From: Erysipelotrichaceae bacterium
Lineage (GTDB): Bacteria > Bacillota_I > Bacilli_A > Erysipelotrichales > Erysipelotrichaceae
Direction of reading: 5' to 3'
DNA: 60,246 nucleotides
Assembly: GCA_030528645.1 (NCBI GenBank)
Contig: JAUMYM010000001.1
Coordinates: forward strand, 1-60,246
Of this stretch, positions 38,287 to 46,991 are shown in pieces. Numbering within the stretch: the stretch's first letter is position 1; the number at the start of each line of letters is the position of its first letter. A model generated the notes under the pieces. The model worked only from the letters and a program-made list of their open reading frames with translations. It did not search any database and was not told the DNA's origin. A program made the translations under genes and the position numbers.

Positions 38287-39513
38287 CTATGATTTCATAC
38301 GATACATTACCTTTAAACCTGTTAAAAATAATGCCAAACATAAGATAACCACACTAAAATAGTGAAGCCCTTTTACTACTTTACCAAACCATGTTTTATC
38401 AAAACGATCTTCAATAATCGTTACTTCTTTTTCCATATCTACAGACTTAATAAGGACCCCATCTAATAAAATATCGACATAGCCCTTCATTAACTCAACA
38501 TTATTTTGATGTTCAATATGATTCTTTAACTCTAATGTACTTAGATCTGCATTTACATTCACCAATAAATCTACATCACTTGGAACATGAAAAGAAACAC
38601 TCGCACTAACACGATTCTTTTCAATAATATCAAATTGTTCATCCTTAAACTCTTCCGCCTTTAAAGTAACACCTTTAAAATGTTGAAATCCATATTCAAA
38701 TAATGCAAGGGTATCTTGATAACGAGCCTCTTCACTTGGACTACCTAATAATACAACAATTAAATCCGTAGTATCTTTACTTGCAGTAACCGCAAATGTG
38801 TAATCAGCAAACTCTGTATATCCGGTTTTTCCACCCTTTACATACTCGTAATAATATTTACCCTTTTTAATCATCTTATTTCCATTGGCGAAAAGGCGTT
38901 CTTCATGAAGTTTATTGGTTGGACTACCTGTATAAGTATTTGTACCAATCACCTCTTTAAACGTTTCATTTGTTAAGGCATGCTTTAAAATAATTGCCAT
39001 ATCATAAGCACTCGTATAGTGATTTTCATCTTGTAATCCATGTGCATTTGTAAAATGAGTATTCTTTAACCCCCACTTTTCCACCTGTGCATTCATTTCC
39101 CCTACAAATGCTTCTTGAGAGCCTGAAACATACTCAGCAATGACATTGGAAGCATCGTTGGCACTTTGCAGTAACATCGCATACATTAAATCTTTCACCA
39201 AGACTTCTTCATTATAGTCAAGTGCAATATGGGAACTATCACGATCAATAGAGTCAACCGCATTAGCAGAAACAACCATAGAACCATCTAAATTGCCTTT
39301 CTTTTCAAGCAGTAAATATCCGGTAAGTACCTTGGTAATACTTGCCGGATAGAGTCTTTGATCAGCATTTTTGCTATATAATACTTGTCCGGTCTTACCA
39401 TCCATTAAAATGGCAGCCTGACTTTCCACCTGCATCGATTCTGCTTGATGCACTTGTATTCTATTTGCACACAATATACAAAAGGATATTGCTAGTAGGA
39501 GTAATTTTTTCAT
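38287..39513 (-). CDS. dacA: D-alanyl-D-alanine carboxypeptidase (class A low-mass PBP)
   Basis: Trims the terminal D-Ala from peptidoglycan stem peptides outside the membrane. The 408 residues have an N-terminal signal peptide (~1-24), the three serine-peptidase motifs SITK (catalytic Ser), SAND and KGGKTG, a beta-rich C-terminal domain, and an extra C-terminal membrane helix ending RMKS. AGGTGAAAC ribosome-binding site; starts only 10 bp after the CadA-type ATPase gene, so it is read from the metal-regulated transcript unless an internal promoter exists. Confidence 0.93.
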   Translation of the reverse strand: MKKLLLLAISFCILCANRIQVHQAESMQVESQAAILMDGKTGQVLYSKNADQRLYPASITKVLTGYLLLEKKGNLDGSMVVSANAVDSIDRDSSHIALDYNEEVLVKDLMYAMLLQSANDASNVIAEYVSGSQEAFVGEMNAQVEKWGLKNTHFTNAHGLQDENHYTSAYDMAIILKHALTNETFKEVIGTNTYTGSPTNKLHEERLFANGNKMIKKGKYYYEYVKGGKTGYTEFADYTFAVTASKDTTDLIVVLLGSPSEEARYQDTLALFEYGFQHFKGVTLKAEEFKDEQFDIIEKNRVSASVSFHVPSDVDLLVNVNADLSTLELKNHIEHQNNVELMKGYVDILLDGVLIKSVDMEKEVTIIEDRFDKTWFGKVVKGLHYFSVVILCLALFLTGLKVMYRMKS

Positions 39514-39523
39514 GTTTCACCTG

Positions 39524-41776
39524 TTAAATCTTCATTGCACGGATGGAATTTAAAATTGCTAAGACGGATACACCCACATCCGCAAAAATTGCCATCCACA
39601 TATTGGAATAACCCAATGACACCAATAATAATACAATAAATTTAACTACAATTGCAAAAACGATATTCATTTTAACAATACTTTGTGTTTTTTTCGCATG
39701 ATGATAAGCGATATAAATATCATTTAAATCATCATTCATTAACACCAAATCACTTGCTTCAATCGCCGCATCACTTCCAAGTTGTCCCATGGAAATCCCC
39801 ACATCCGCTAAAGCTAATACAGGAGCATCATTAATCCCATCACCAACAAAAGCTACATGTTGATCTTGACTTAAATATTCTTCCATCTTACGTACTTTAT
39901 CATTCGGCAACAATTTACCATACCATTGACCAACTCCTACTTTGGTTGCGATGGCTTTGGCAACATGTTGACTATCCCCAGTAAGCATTACCGTTTTTAA
40001 ACCACTTGCCTTCATGTTCTTTAATGCCTTTATACTGGTATCTTTTACTTTATCACTTACGACAATGTACCCTAGATATGTTTGATTATGATATACATAA
40101 ACGACACTACCAACACTTTGACACTCCACTAAATCTGAAACATATTGTTGTATCAATTCATAATTACCAACAGCACTAAAGTAACCATCAACCTTACAAG
40201 TAATCCCATGACCCTTGATTTCTTGTAAGTCTTTGACACGTGTTACATCCAAACTTCCTTCATAACTTCTTACAATACTTTTTGCTATTGGATGTGTACT
40301 GGAAGCTTCAATCAAAGCACAAATACTTAATAAATCTTCATGACCAACCACTTCACTTACTTCAAATACACCCTGTGTAATCGTACCTGTTTTATCTAAT
40401 AAGATTGTCTTTACTTTCGCTAAAGCCTCTAAATAATTACCACCCTTTACCAAGATTCCCTTCTTACTTAATCCACCAATACTAGCAAAATAAGCCAAAG
40501 GAACAGATAATACCAACGCACATGGACAAGATACTACTAGAAAGGATAATCCACGATAAAGAAACGTACTAAACGGCACTTCCTTAATGAACAGTGGAAG
40601 TACAAAAGCAATAATCGTTGCAATGAAACACACCACCGGTGTATAATACTTGGCAAACACCGTAATAAAACGCTCACTTTTAGCCTTTTTACTACTTGCA
40701 TTTTCCACTAATTCTAAAATCTTATTGACCGTACTTTCTTTACTATCTTTCATTACTTCAATCGTTAAGCGACCCGATGTATTTAAAGAACCACTTAGCA
40801 CTTCACTGCCCTTAGATACTTCCTGTAATTTGCTTTCACCCGTTAAACTTGAAGTATCAATAAAAGAATTACCATCAACTACAACACCATCTAAAGGAAT
40901 TAATTCCCCTACTTTTACAAGAACACGATCATGAATACCTACTTCATGGATGTCCTTTACAACGATTTGATTGTTTTCCATTACATTGGCATACTCTTGC
41001 TTCATATTCATCATAGAAGCAATCGACTTACGTGAACGATCAACTGCTAAATCCTGAAAATATTCTCCAATTTGATAAAATAACATAACCCCTACTGCTT
41101 CAGGTATCTCATTAATCACAATAGCCCCAATGGTTGCGATACTCATTAAGAAATTCTCATCAAAAAGCTTACCATGAAACATATTATTGAATGCTTTAAG
41201 AAGTACTTTATGCCCTACAAGCAGATAAGCTATAAAATATAATCCATTTGAAAGGACACCCTTTGTAAACAATGCAACAATAAATAAAACCATCGCACTT
41301 ACAATATACCATCCATTTTGATGAAATGTATCTGCTTGCTGTTTTTGAAGATCAATAAGTAACACACCATCTTCTAAACTATGAATCACTGCCTGAACCT
41401 TTTTCATTGATACTTCTTTTGCTTCATAAGTAGTATAGGTTAATTTCTTTTGCATAAAATTTAAATATACATTATGTAAACTACCTTCTTTACGCAATGC
41501 TTCTTCAATTTCATTGGCACAATGAGCACAATCCAACCCTTTAATCGCTAATTCTACGACAGTATTTTTCATCGAATGAAGCTTTACTTCCGGTTCTTTC
41601 TTTAAAATAATTTCTTCTAACTTTAAAGTAGGATCCTCCTTACTACATACCGTTAATTTTTTATTTACAAATGATAAGGAAACATCAGAAAATCCATCTA
41701 CTTGTTTAAATGCTTCTTCTAGTTCACTTGCACAATGAGCGCAATCTAAATTCTCTATGGTATATTGATATTTCAT
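39524..41776 (-). CDS. cadA: Zn/Cd/Pb-exporting P1B-2 type ATPase with two metal-binding domains
   Basis: A 750-residue heavy-metal ATPase that exports divalent soft metals. Two N-terminal HMA domains each carry CAHC (Cys12/15 and Cys83/86). The membrane CPC motif (SCPCAL, ~417), phosphorylation site DKTGT (~460), hinge GDGINDAP and the final-helix Asp in FADVGVSVLAILNSIR place it in the CadA/ZntA (Zn, Cd, Pb) group rather than the copper group. Promoter and operator upstream fit control by an ArsR/SmtB-type sensor, whose gene is not in the window. Confidence 0.92.
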   Translation of the reverse strand: MKYQYTIENLDCAHCASELEEAFKQVDGFSDVSLSFVNKKLTVCSKEDPTLKLEEIILKKEPEVKLHSMKNTVVELAIKGLDCAHCANEIEEALRKEGSLHNVYLNFMQKKLTYTTYEAKEVSMKKVQAVIHSLEDGVLLIDLQKQQADTFHQNGWYIVSAMVLFIVALFTKGVLSNGLYFIAYLLVGHKVLLKAFNNMFHGKLFDENFLMSIATIGAIVINEIPEAVGVMLFYQIGEYFQDLAVDRSRKSIASMMNMKQEYANVMENNQIVVKDIHEVGIHDRVLVKVGELIPLDGVVVDGNSFIDTSSLTGESKLQEVSKGSEVLSGSLNTSGRLTIEVMKDSKESTVNKILELVENASSKKAKSERFITVFAKYYTPVVCFIATIIAFVLPLFIKEVPFSTFLYRGLSFLVVSCPCALVLSVPLAYFASIGGLSKKGILVKGGNYLEALAKVKTILLDKTGTITQGVFEVSEVVGHEDLLSICALIEASSTHPIAKSIVRSYEGSLDVTRVKDLQEIKGHGITCKVDGYFSAVGNYELIQQYVSDLVECQSVGSVVYVYHNQTYLGYIVVSDKVKDTSIKALKNMKASGLKTVMLTGDSQHVAKAIATKVGVGQWYGKLLPNDKVRKMEEYLSQDQHVAFVGDGINDAPVLALADVGISMGQLGSDAAIEASDLVLMNDDLNDIYIAYHHAKKTQSIVKMNIVFAIVVKFIVLLLVSLGYSNMWMAIFADVGVSVLAILNSIRAMKI

Positions 41777-41787
41777 ACTTACCTCCT

Positions 41788-41811
41788 ATATATGAATAAT
41801 TATTCATATAT
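41788..41811 (-). promoter_or_regulatory. ArsR/SmtB-like operator of cadA
   Basis: Perfect 24-bp palindrome whose core TGAATAATTATTCA matches the TGAA-N6-TTCA pattern of SmtB, ZiaR and CzrA operators. It lies between the -10 box and the start codon and touches the ribosome-binding site, so a bound repressor would block transcription of cadA. Confidence 0.7.
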
Positions 41812-41819
41812 GCATATAT

Positions 41820-41848
41820 AATATACCATTAAGTACAACATTTGTAAA
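41820..41848 (-). promoter_or_regulatory. Promoter of cadA (-dacA)
   Basis: TTTACA (41843-41848), 17 bp, TATATT (41820-41825) on the - strand. Its -35 box overlaps the -35 box of the divergent promoter. Confidence 0.65.
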
Positions 41849-41870
41849 TACTCCCCATTTTTATTATGAT
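41842..41870 (+). promoter_or_regulatory. Promoter of the deoxyribosyltransferase-family gene
   Basis: TTGTAA (41842-41847), 17 bp, TATGAT (41865-41870), followed by GGAGG and the start at 41891. The -35 is shared with the opposite promoter. Confidence 0.6.
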
Positions 41871-41890
41871 TAATGAAAACGGAGGATATT

Positions 41891-42334
41891 ATGAAAATTT
41901 ATTTAGCAGGTGCATTATTCAATGAAGGAGAAGTAACACAACGCTTACTGGAAGGAAAACAGCTTAGAGAAGCCTTCCAAGATCGTATCGACTTATTCAA
42001 TCCCATCGAACAACCATTTAATGAAAACAAACAATCCTTACCCACACCGATTGACATTTATGAAGGAGACACCAAAGCAGTCTATGATTGTGATCTCTTT
42101 TTAGCTGATGTCACCAATGAAGATGCAGGCGTAATGGTAGAATTAGGGATAGCCATCGCTCTTGGCAAAAAGATTATTGCTGTAAATTCAGACATACGCT
42201 TAAAATCTGCCAATCAATACGATATTCCAAGCTATGCCATGAATCACTATGTGCTTGGAGGCATCTTAAAACATGGACAACTTGTACATAGTTTTCAAGA
42301 AGCGATTGCTGTAATTAAAACTTGGATAAAGTAA
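41891..42334 (+). CDS. Nucleoside 2-deoxyribosyltransferase family protein
   Basis: A 147-residue protein of the nucleoside deoxyribosyltransferase fold (PF05014): N-terminal KIYLAGALF, DCDLFLADVT, and the region DAGVMVELGIAIALGKKI with the catalytic-type Glu. Members exchange bases between deoxynucleosides or hydrolyse dNMPs. Start at 41891 set by GGAGG. Divergent from cadA with overlapping promoters; a convergent terminator separates it from the BI-1 gene. Confidence 0.85.
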   Translation: MKIYLAGALFNEGEVTQRLLEGKQLREAFQDRIDLFNPIEQPFNENKQSLPTPIDIYEGDTKAVYDCDLFLADVTNEDAGVMVELGIAIALGKKIIAVNSDIRLKSANQYDIPSYAMNHYVLGGILKHGQLVHSFQEAIAVIKTWIK

Positions 42335-42358
42335 AAAGAGGTTGCCCTCTTTTTTTAA
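42335..42358. terminator. Bidirectional terminator
   Basis: AAAGAGG-TTGC-CCTCTTT (42335-42352) followed by T-run on +, preceded by A-run. Confidence 0.8.
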
Positions 42359-43029
42359 TCTCTACGACCTAAGAAACGTAATACATATATAAAGATATTA
42401 ATAAAATCCATATACAAATGCAATGCTGCCATTGTCGTTAATTTTGATTCTTCATCATATTCCATACGATACAATTCTTTAAAACGTTGCACATCAAAGG
42501 CTGTAATACCCAAGAATAACACAATTCCAATAAAACAAATAATACCCTCTAAGAAGGATAATCGAAAGATAACAGCTACAAGTGAAGTAACAATTAACAT
42601 GATCAATCCAATCAAGAAGAATGATGAAAATTTTGTTAAATCTACTTTTGTTGTATGCCCTACAACAACCATACCACCAAACATAAGAGCACTTAATGCA
42701 AAGGCAACATAGATATTACCAAGACCATAGACTACCGGATAAATTCCAGAGAGTAACCCAAACAATGCAGCATATACATAAAATGCCACCATTAATAGCG
42801 TTGAATTTAAACGATGATATAAGAAATTAATCAGTAAAATCGTAGCAATACTTCCAAATAAAATACCTAAATACCATACACTGTTAAAATAAATCGTAAT
42901 CCATAAACCAGATGCATATGTAGCATAACCTACAACTGCAGAAATTAATAAACCGACAAACATCTTCGTTAATGTTTTTGTGAAAAAACCTGTAAACGAA
43001 GTACTTCTTTCAAATAGAATTTCAGACAT
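42355..43029 (-). CDS. Bax inhibitor-1 / YccA family membrane protein
   Basis: A 224-residue protein with seven hydrophobic helices and the BI-1 pattern: early MFVGLLISAVVGYAT, middle AFALSALMFGGMVVVGHTTK, and C-terminal GITAFDVQRFKELY. Bacterial members such as YetJ are pH-sensitive calcium leak channels; role here inferred from family. Last gene of mutS-unknown-mutL-miaA-tcdA-BI-1. Confidence 0.9.
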   Translation of the reverse strand: MSEILFERSTSFTGFFTKTLTKMFVGLLISAVVGYATYASGLWITIYFNSVWYLGILFGSIATILLINFLYHRLNSTLLMVAFYVYAALFGLLSGIYPVVYGLGNIYVAFALSALMFGGMVVVGHTTKVDLTKFSSFFLIGLIMLIVTSLVAVIFRLSFLEGIICFIGIVLFLGITAFDVQRFKELYRMEYDEESKLTTMAALHLYMDFINIFIYVLRFLGRRD

Positions 43030-43033
43030 AACT

Positions 43034-43747
43034 TTAGTTTCCTTTCTTTAAAAGATTTCGTACAACAATGCTTCCAAGCAATAAACCAGCACTTGCCGGC
43101 ACAAAACTATTAGACCCCGGAGGGTATTTTTCTTTGTATGTTTTTCCATCCGGATTTACTAGTTTATTTTGCTTATAAGCCTGTTCTAATGATACCACAA
43201 CTTCGATTTTAAAGCGATAATTTCTTTCTTTTGCCATTTTACGCATGGCTTTTGCCAAAGGATCATAAGATGTTTTATCCAAGGTTGTATAACGCAATAA
43301 ACTTGGATCAAAACGATTTGCCATCCCTAAAGAAGAGATACAAGGGATCTTTACATCATAACATTTTTTAATAATATCCATTTTACTTGTAATCGTATCA
43401 ATACAATCCACAACATAATCACAATCCATCAAAGCTGTATCTTCATTAAAAAACGCATTGATACACTCGACTTGCGTATCACTAAATTGTTGAATACGCT
43501 GTTTCATCAACTCTGTTTTATACTGACCAATCGAATCGTAGGTCGCAATAATTTGACGATTTAAATTGGTAAGACTCACCACATCATGATCCATTAATAT
43601 CAACTTACCAATACCACAACGTGCTAAACTTTCTGCCACATAACCGCCAACACCACCAACTCCAACAATGAGGATGGTTTTTTGTTTTAACGTTTCAATA
43701 CCTTCCTTACCAATCAATAATTCTAAACGTTCTAACTGTTGTACCAC
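43034..43747 (-). CDS. tcdA: tRNA threonylcarbamoyladenosine dehydratase (TcdA, ThiF/E1 family)
   Basis: Cyclises t6A37 of tRNA to ct6A using ATP. The E1-like fold has the nucleotide motif VGVGGVGGYVAE, the DHDVVSLTNLNRQ segment, DCIDTITSKMDI and the C-terminal PPGSNSFVPASAG. GTG start at 43747 with AGAGG upstream, overlapping miaA by 16 bp. Placing two tRNA position-37 enzymes (MiaA and TcdA) together is functionally sensible. Confidence 0.93.
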   Translation of the reverse strand: MVQQLERLELLIGKEGIETLKQKTILIVGVGGVGGYVAESLARCGIGKLILMDHDVVSLTNLNRQIIATYDSIGQYKTELMKQRIQQFSDTQVECINAFFNEDTALMDCDYVVDCIDTITSKMDIIKKCYDVKIPCISSLGMANRFDPSLLRYTTLDKTSYDPLAKAMRKMAKERNYRFKIEVVVSLEQAYKQNKLVNPDGKTYKEKYPPGSNSFVPASAGLLLGSIVVRNLLKKGN

Positions 43748-44628
43748 GCTTTAATAACCTCTACTATTCTTTCATATTCTTCTTTCGGATCAAACCATTG
43801 GACATGCATCTGATTGTTAAACCATGTATATTGACGTTTGGCAAACTTACGTGATGCACTTGCGATTTCCATCTGTACTTCTTCTAAGGTTTTCTCTTGT
43901 TTGATATAACCTTTAAACTGACGATAACCAATCCCCTGCATACTTTGATCATCAAAACTTACTCCTTGTTTCAATAAAGATTGTATTTCTTCTAATAAAC
44001 CCTCTTGAAACATCTTAGCAACACGTTCATTTATTCTTTCATAAAGAATACTACGATCCGTTGTACAACCAATGATTAATGCATCATATAAAACTTCTTT
44101 CTTTTGACCTTCAATGGTCTTTGATTTTTTTTGATTAACATCCGCTAACGCTAAAGCACGTACAATACGACGTCTATTATTAGGATGCAACACCATTGCT
44201 GAAGCATAATCCACGTCTTGTAACTTTTGATACAATGCTTCATTACTCATCGATTCATATTTACTATAATCTAATTCATCAACAGGAGCAAACGTATAAT
44301 CATACAATAAAGCCTTAATATATAAACCCGTCCCTCCAACAACAATAGGTAATTTACCTCTACTTGTAATATCTTCTATATGTTGACGAGCCCTCTTTTG
44401 AAAATCATATACCGAATAAGTATCTTTAGGACTTAAAATATCCAGCATGTAATGTTTCACTTCTTTTCTTTGCCCTTCATTTACTTTTCCAGAACCAATA
44501 TCTAAGCCCTTATATACTTGTATGGAATCTCCACTAATAATTTCACCATCAAATACTTTCGCCAATGCTAGTGATAAATCGGATTTTCCAACCGCTGTAG
44601 GTCCTACTATTACTAATACTTTTTTCAT
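43732..44628 (-). CDS. miaA: tRNA dimethylallyltransferase
   Basis: Adds a dimethylallyl group to A37 of tRNAs reading UNN codons. P-loop VGPTAVGKSDL, GDSIQVYKGLDIGS, VVGGTGLYIKALLY, PNNRRRIVRALA and a C-terminal TWFNNQ are all present. 298 residues, usual length. Overlaps mutL by 4 bp (ATGA), the common mutL-miaA arrangement. Confidence 0.97.
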   Translation of the reverse strand: MKKVLVIVGPTAVGKSDLSLALAKVFDGEIISGDSIQVYKGLDIGSGKVNEGQRKEVKHYMLDILSPKDTYSVYDFQKRARQHIEDITSRGKLPIVVGGTGLYIKALLYDYTFAPVDELDYSKYESMSNEALYQKLQDVDYASAMVLHPNNRRRIVRALALADVNQKKSKTIEGQKKEVLYDALIIGCTTDRSILYERINERVAKMFQEGLLEEIQSLLKQGVSFDDQSMQGIGYRQFKGYIKQEKTLEEVQMEIASASRKFAKRQYTWFNNQMHVQWFDPKEEYERIVEVIKAWYNS

Positions 44629-46406
44629 CGTTTAAAATTCCTTATTAAATCTCGATTGCTTACTAACATAAATGTTGGTCTTCCATGCGGACAATTAAAA
44701 GGATTATCACACTTACTTAATTGTTGAATCAATGCATGCATCTCTATACTTGATAATACATGATTAAATTTAATCGAAGCCTTACATGCCATTGTCGCAA
44801 GAATATGATCATTCATTTGCTCTAGCGACACTTTTTGTTCCTGACTGTATAAATCTAAAATATCCTTTAAGAACCCTTCTTCATCTAACTTACTTAACCA
44901 TACCGGTATTTGACGAATGATTAAAGTATTACCACCAAAACATTCAAAGTAAAGCTTTAAATTTTTTAATTCCTGATTGATTACTTCTAATTTACTTAAG
45001 ATACCTGGCGCTACATGTATACGAATAGGAACCAATAAATCAATTAAGGTATCATTTTGATAAAAACCTTTCACAAAGTACTCATAATGGATACGCTCTT
45101 GTGCTGCATGTTGATCAAAAATATATAAACCATCTTCACTACCACATAAAATATAACTGCCTTGTAATTGACCTATTAACTGTAAATCCGGAAACTTGGA
45201 TGTCGTTTCAATCATAGCTTCCTGTTTTTTTAAACTATTCTCTACTATAGGAAAATTTTGAACCCATGTTTCCATTGTTTCTTGCTTATCTTGTAGAGCA
45301 TTTATATTTTCTTCTTTTAGTATTTCGACTTGCTTATTCGAAGCTACTTCATGCACATATTGAAACAATGGTACTTCTTCCACTTTAGGACTTGGTGCTT
45401 TAAACTCCATAACAGGAGCTTTCATGGCACTTGCTAAAGCGGCAGTTAAAACATTTGTGACTAATTCTTCTAATTGCTTTTCCTTGGATAAACGAATTTC
45501 CCACTTACTAGGATGAACATTTACATCCACTAATTTAGGATCCATCTTAATATTTAAACAAATAATTGGATAACGATTATCCATCATATACTTACTAAAA
45601 CAAGCAATAATCGCTTGATTTAAACGATAATGCTTAATCATACGATGATTAATAAAAATAGAGATATAATTACGTGTCGCCCTTGAATGACTTGGTAAAG
45701 CTGCAATCCCTTCAATTTGATAATCATAGTCTTCCCCTTGAATCAAAAAGGAATTACTAGCAAGTTCTACCCCATACACACTAGCAAAGGCATCCATTAA
45801 TTTTCCACTTCCATTACTTTGAAGTACAACAGTTTCTTCATTGATCAAACGAAAACGAATCGAAGGATAGCTAAGCGCAAACTTAACCATGACATCATTT
45901 ACAATAGAAGCTTCATAATACATTGATTTTAGATGTTTTAAACGAGCAGGTGTCTTTAAAAACAATCCTTCTACTAAAATCGTTGTTCCTTGATTACTTG
46001 GATAAGGCTTAGCTTCAACAATACTTCCATATTCCATCTTCACTAAGGTTGATTCATTGCCATTGGATGTTTTTAGTTCTACTTTACTTACAGAAGCAAT
46101 GGAAGGCAGCGCTTCTCCACGAAATCCTAAAGTATGAATGTTCCATAAATCTTCTTCATGAACAAGCTTACTTGTTGCATGTCTTGCAAATGCCATTGTG
46201 GCATCCTTATAATCCATACCAACTCCATCATCCACCACCATAATAGAGGCAATCCCACCTTGTTTTATAATAACTTCAATGCTTGTCGCCTTTGCATCAA
46301 TGGCATTATCCACCAATTCTTTTACAATACCAGCCGGTCTTTCAACCACTTCCCCGGCTGCAATCATATTGGTTAAATGTTCATTTAACTGATTAATCTT
46401 TCCCAT
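44625..46406 (-). CDS. mutL: DNA mismatch repair protein MutL (endonuclease type)
   Basis: A 593-residue GHKL ATPase: N-terminal GEVVERPAGIVKELVDNAIDA, DDGVGM, and TLGFRGEALPSI motifs, and a C-terminal domain with the metal-dependent nicking motif DQHAAQERIHYE, plus ACKASIK and CPHGRPT. The DQHA-x2-E-x4-E motif shows that it nicks DNA itself, as expected where MutH is absent. Third gene of the mutS operon. Confidence 0.97.
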   Translation of the reverse strand: MGKINQLNEHLTNMIAAGEVVERPAGIVKELVDNAIDAKATSIEVIIKQGGIASIMVVDDGVGMDYKDATMAFARHATSKLVHEEDLWNIHTLGFRGEALPSIASVSKVELKTSNGNESTLVKMEYGSIVEAKPYPSNQGTTILVEGLFLKTPARLKHLKSMYYEASIVNDVMVKFALSYPSIRFRLINEETVVLQSNGSGKLMDAFASVYGVELASNSFLIQGEDYDYQIEGIAALPSHSRATRNYISIFINHRMIKHYRLNQAIIACFSKYMMDNRYPIICLNIKMDPKLVDVNVHPSKWEIRLSKEKQLEELVTNVLTAALASAMKAPVMEFKAPSPKVEEVPLFQYVHEVASNKQVEILKEENINALQDKQETMETWVQNFPIVENSLKKQEAMIETTSKFPDLQLIGQLQGSYILCGSEDGLYIFDQHAAQERIHYEYFVKGFYQNDTLIDLLVPIRIHVAPGILSKLEVINQELKNLKLYFECFGGNTLIIRQIPVWLSKLDEEGFLKDILDLYSQEQKVSLEQMNDHILATMACKASIKFNHVLSSIEMHALIQQLSKCDNPFNCPHGRPTFMLVSNRDLIRNFKR

Positions 46407-46409
46407 AAC

Positions 46410-46991
46410 TTACTCCATTAATAGACCCATCACACTATAATAGGTATTTCCGTTTAAATCATAATATGAATCCAACTCTAAAATTACCGGAAGTAATCCA
46501 GTCATATCAATATCTTTAAAACTTGCAAGCATCATCGTAAGTTCCGGATGATTCCCTTGTACAATTGGATCTACATATACCGTTTCCTTTAAAGCATCTT
46601 CCACAAATACCATTTTGAAGGAATACTCTTGTTCACCTACTAAAGTAATAATGGTTTCTTTTCCTTTTAGCAGTGATAAAATAATACGATTCATAAAGTT
46701 ATAATCACAATAAACAACCTCTTTTAACGGATGATTACGATTGAGATAAATAAAATATGTATCCGTAAAAGCCACCGGCTGATTAAAATTGAGACGAATA
46801 TCTAACTCAAACTCTTGTTGTTCAAAACGCAGTTTACTTACATCTTTAATATAATCTTGTTGTTCTTCACCGGTTGGATAAAACGCATGCGTATCGGTAA
46901 ATTTTTCTTTCTCAGTTGTTTTATATACAAGAAAAACACCAACAACAAAACCAATGACAAGCAAAAATAATCCTATCTTTTTTTTATTCAT
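46410..46991 (-). CDS. Unknown membrane-anchored protein between mutL and mutS
   Basis: A 193-residue protein with one N-terminal membrane helix (GLFLLVIGFVVGVFLVY, residues ~6-23) and an extracytoplasmic domain of about 165 residues containing no motif I recognise. Starts inside the end of mutS (8-bp overlap) with AAGGATATA, and ends 3 bp before mutL, so it is co-translated with the mismatch repair genes. A surface protein here is unexpected and its role is unknown. Confidence 0.8.
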   Translation of the reverse strand: MNKKKIGLFLLVIGFVVGVFLVYKTTEKEKFTDTHAFYPTGEEQQDYIKDVSKLRFEQQEFELDIRLNFNQPVAFTDTYFIYLNRNHPLKEVVYCDYNFMNRIILSLLKGKETIITLVGEQEYSFKMVFVEDALKETVYVDPIVQGNHPELTMMLASFKDIDMTGLLPVILELDSYYDLNGNTYYSVMGLLME

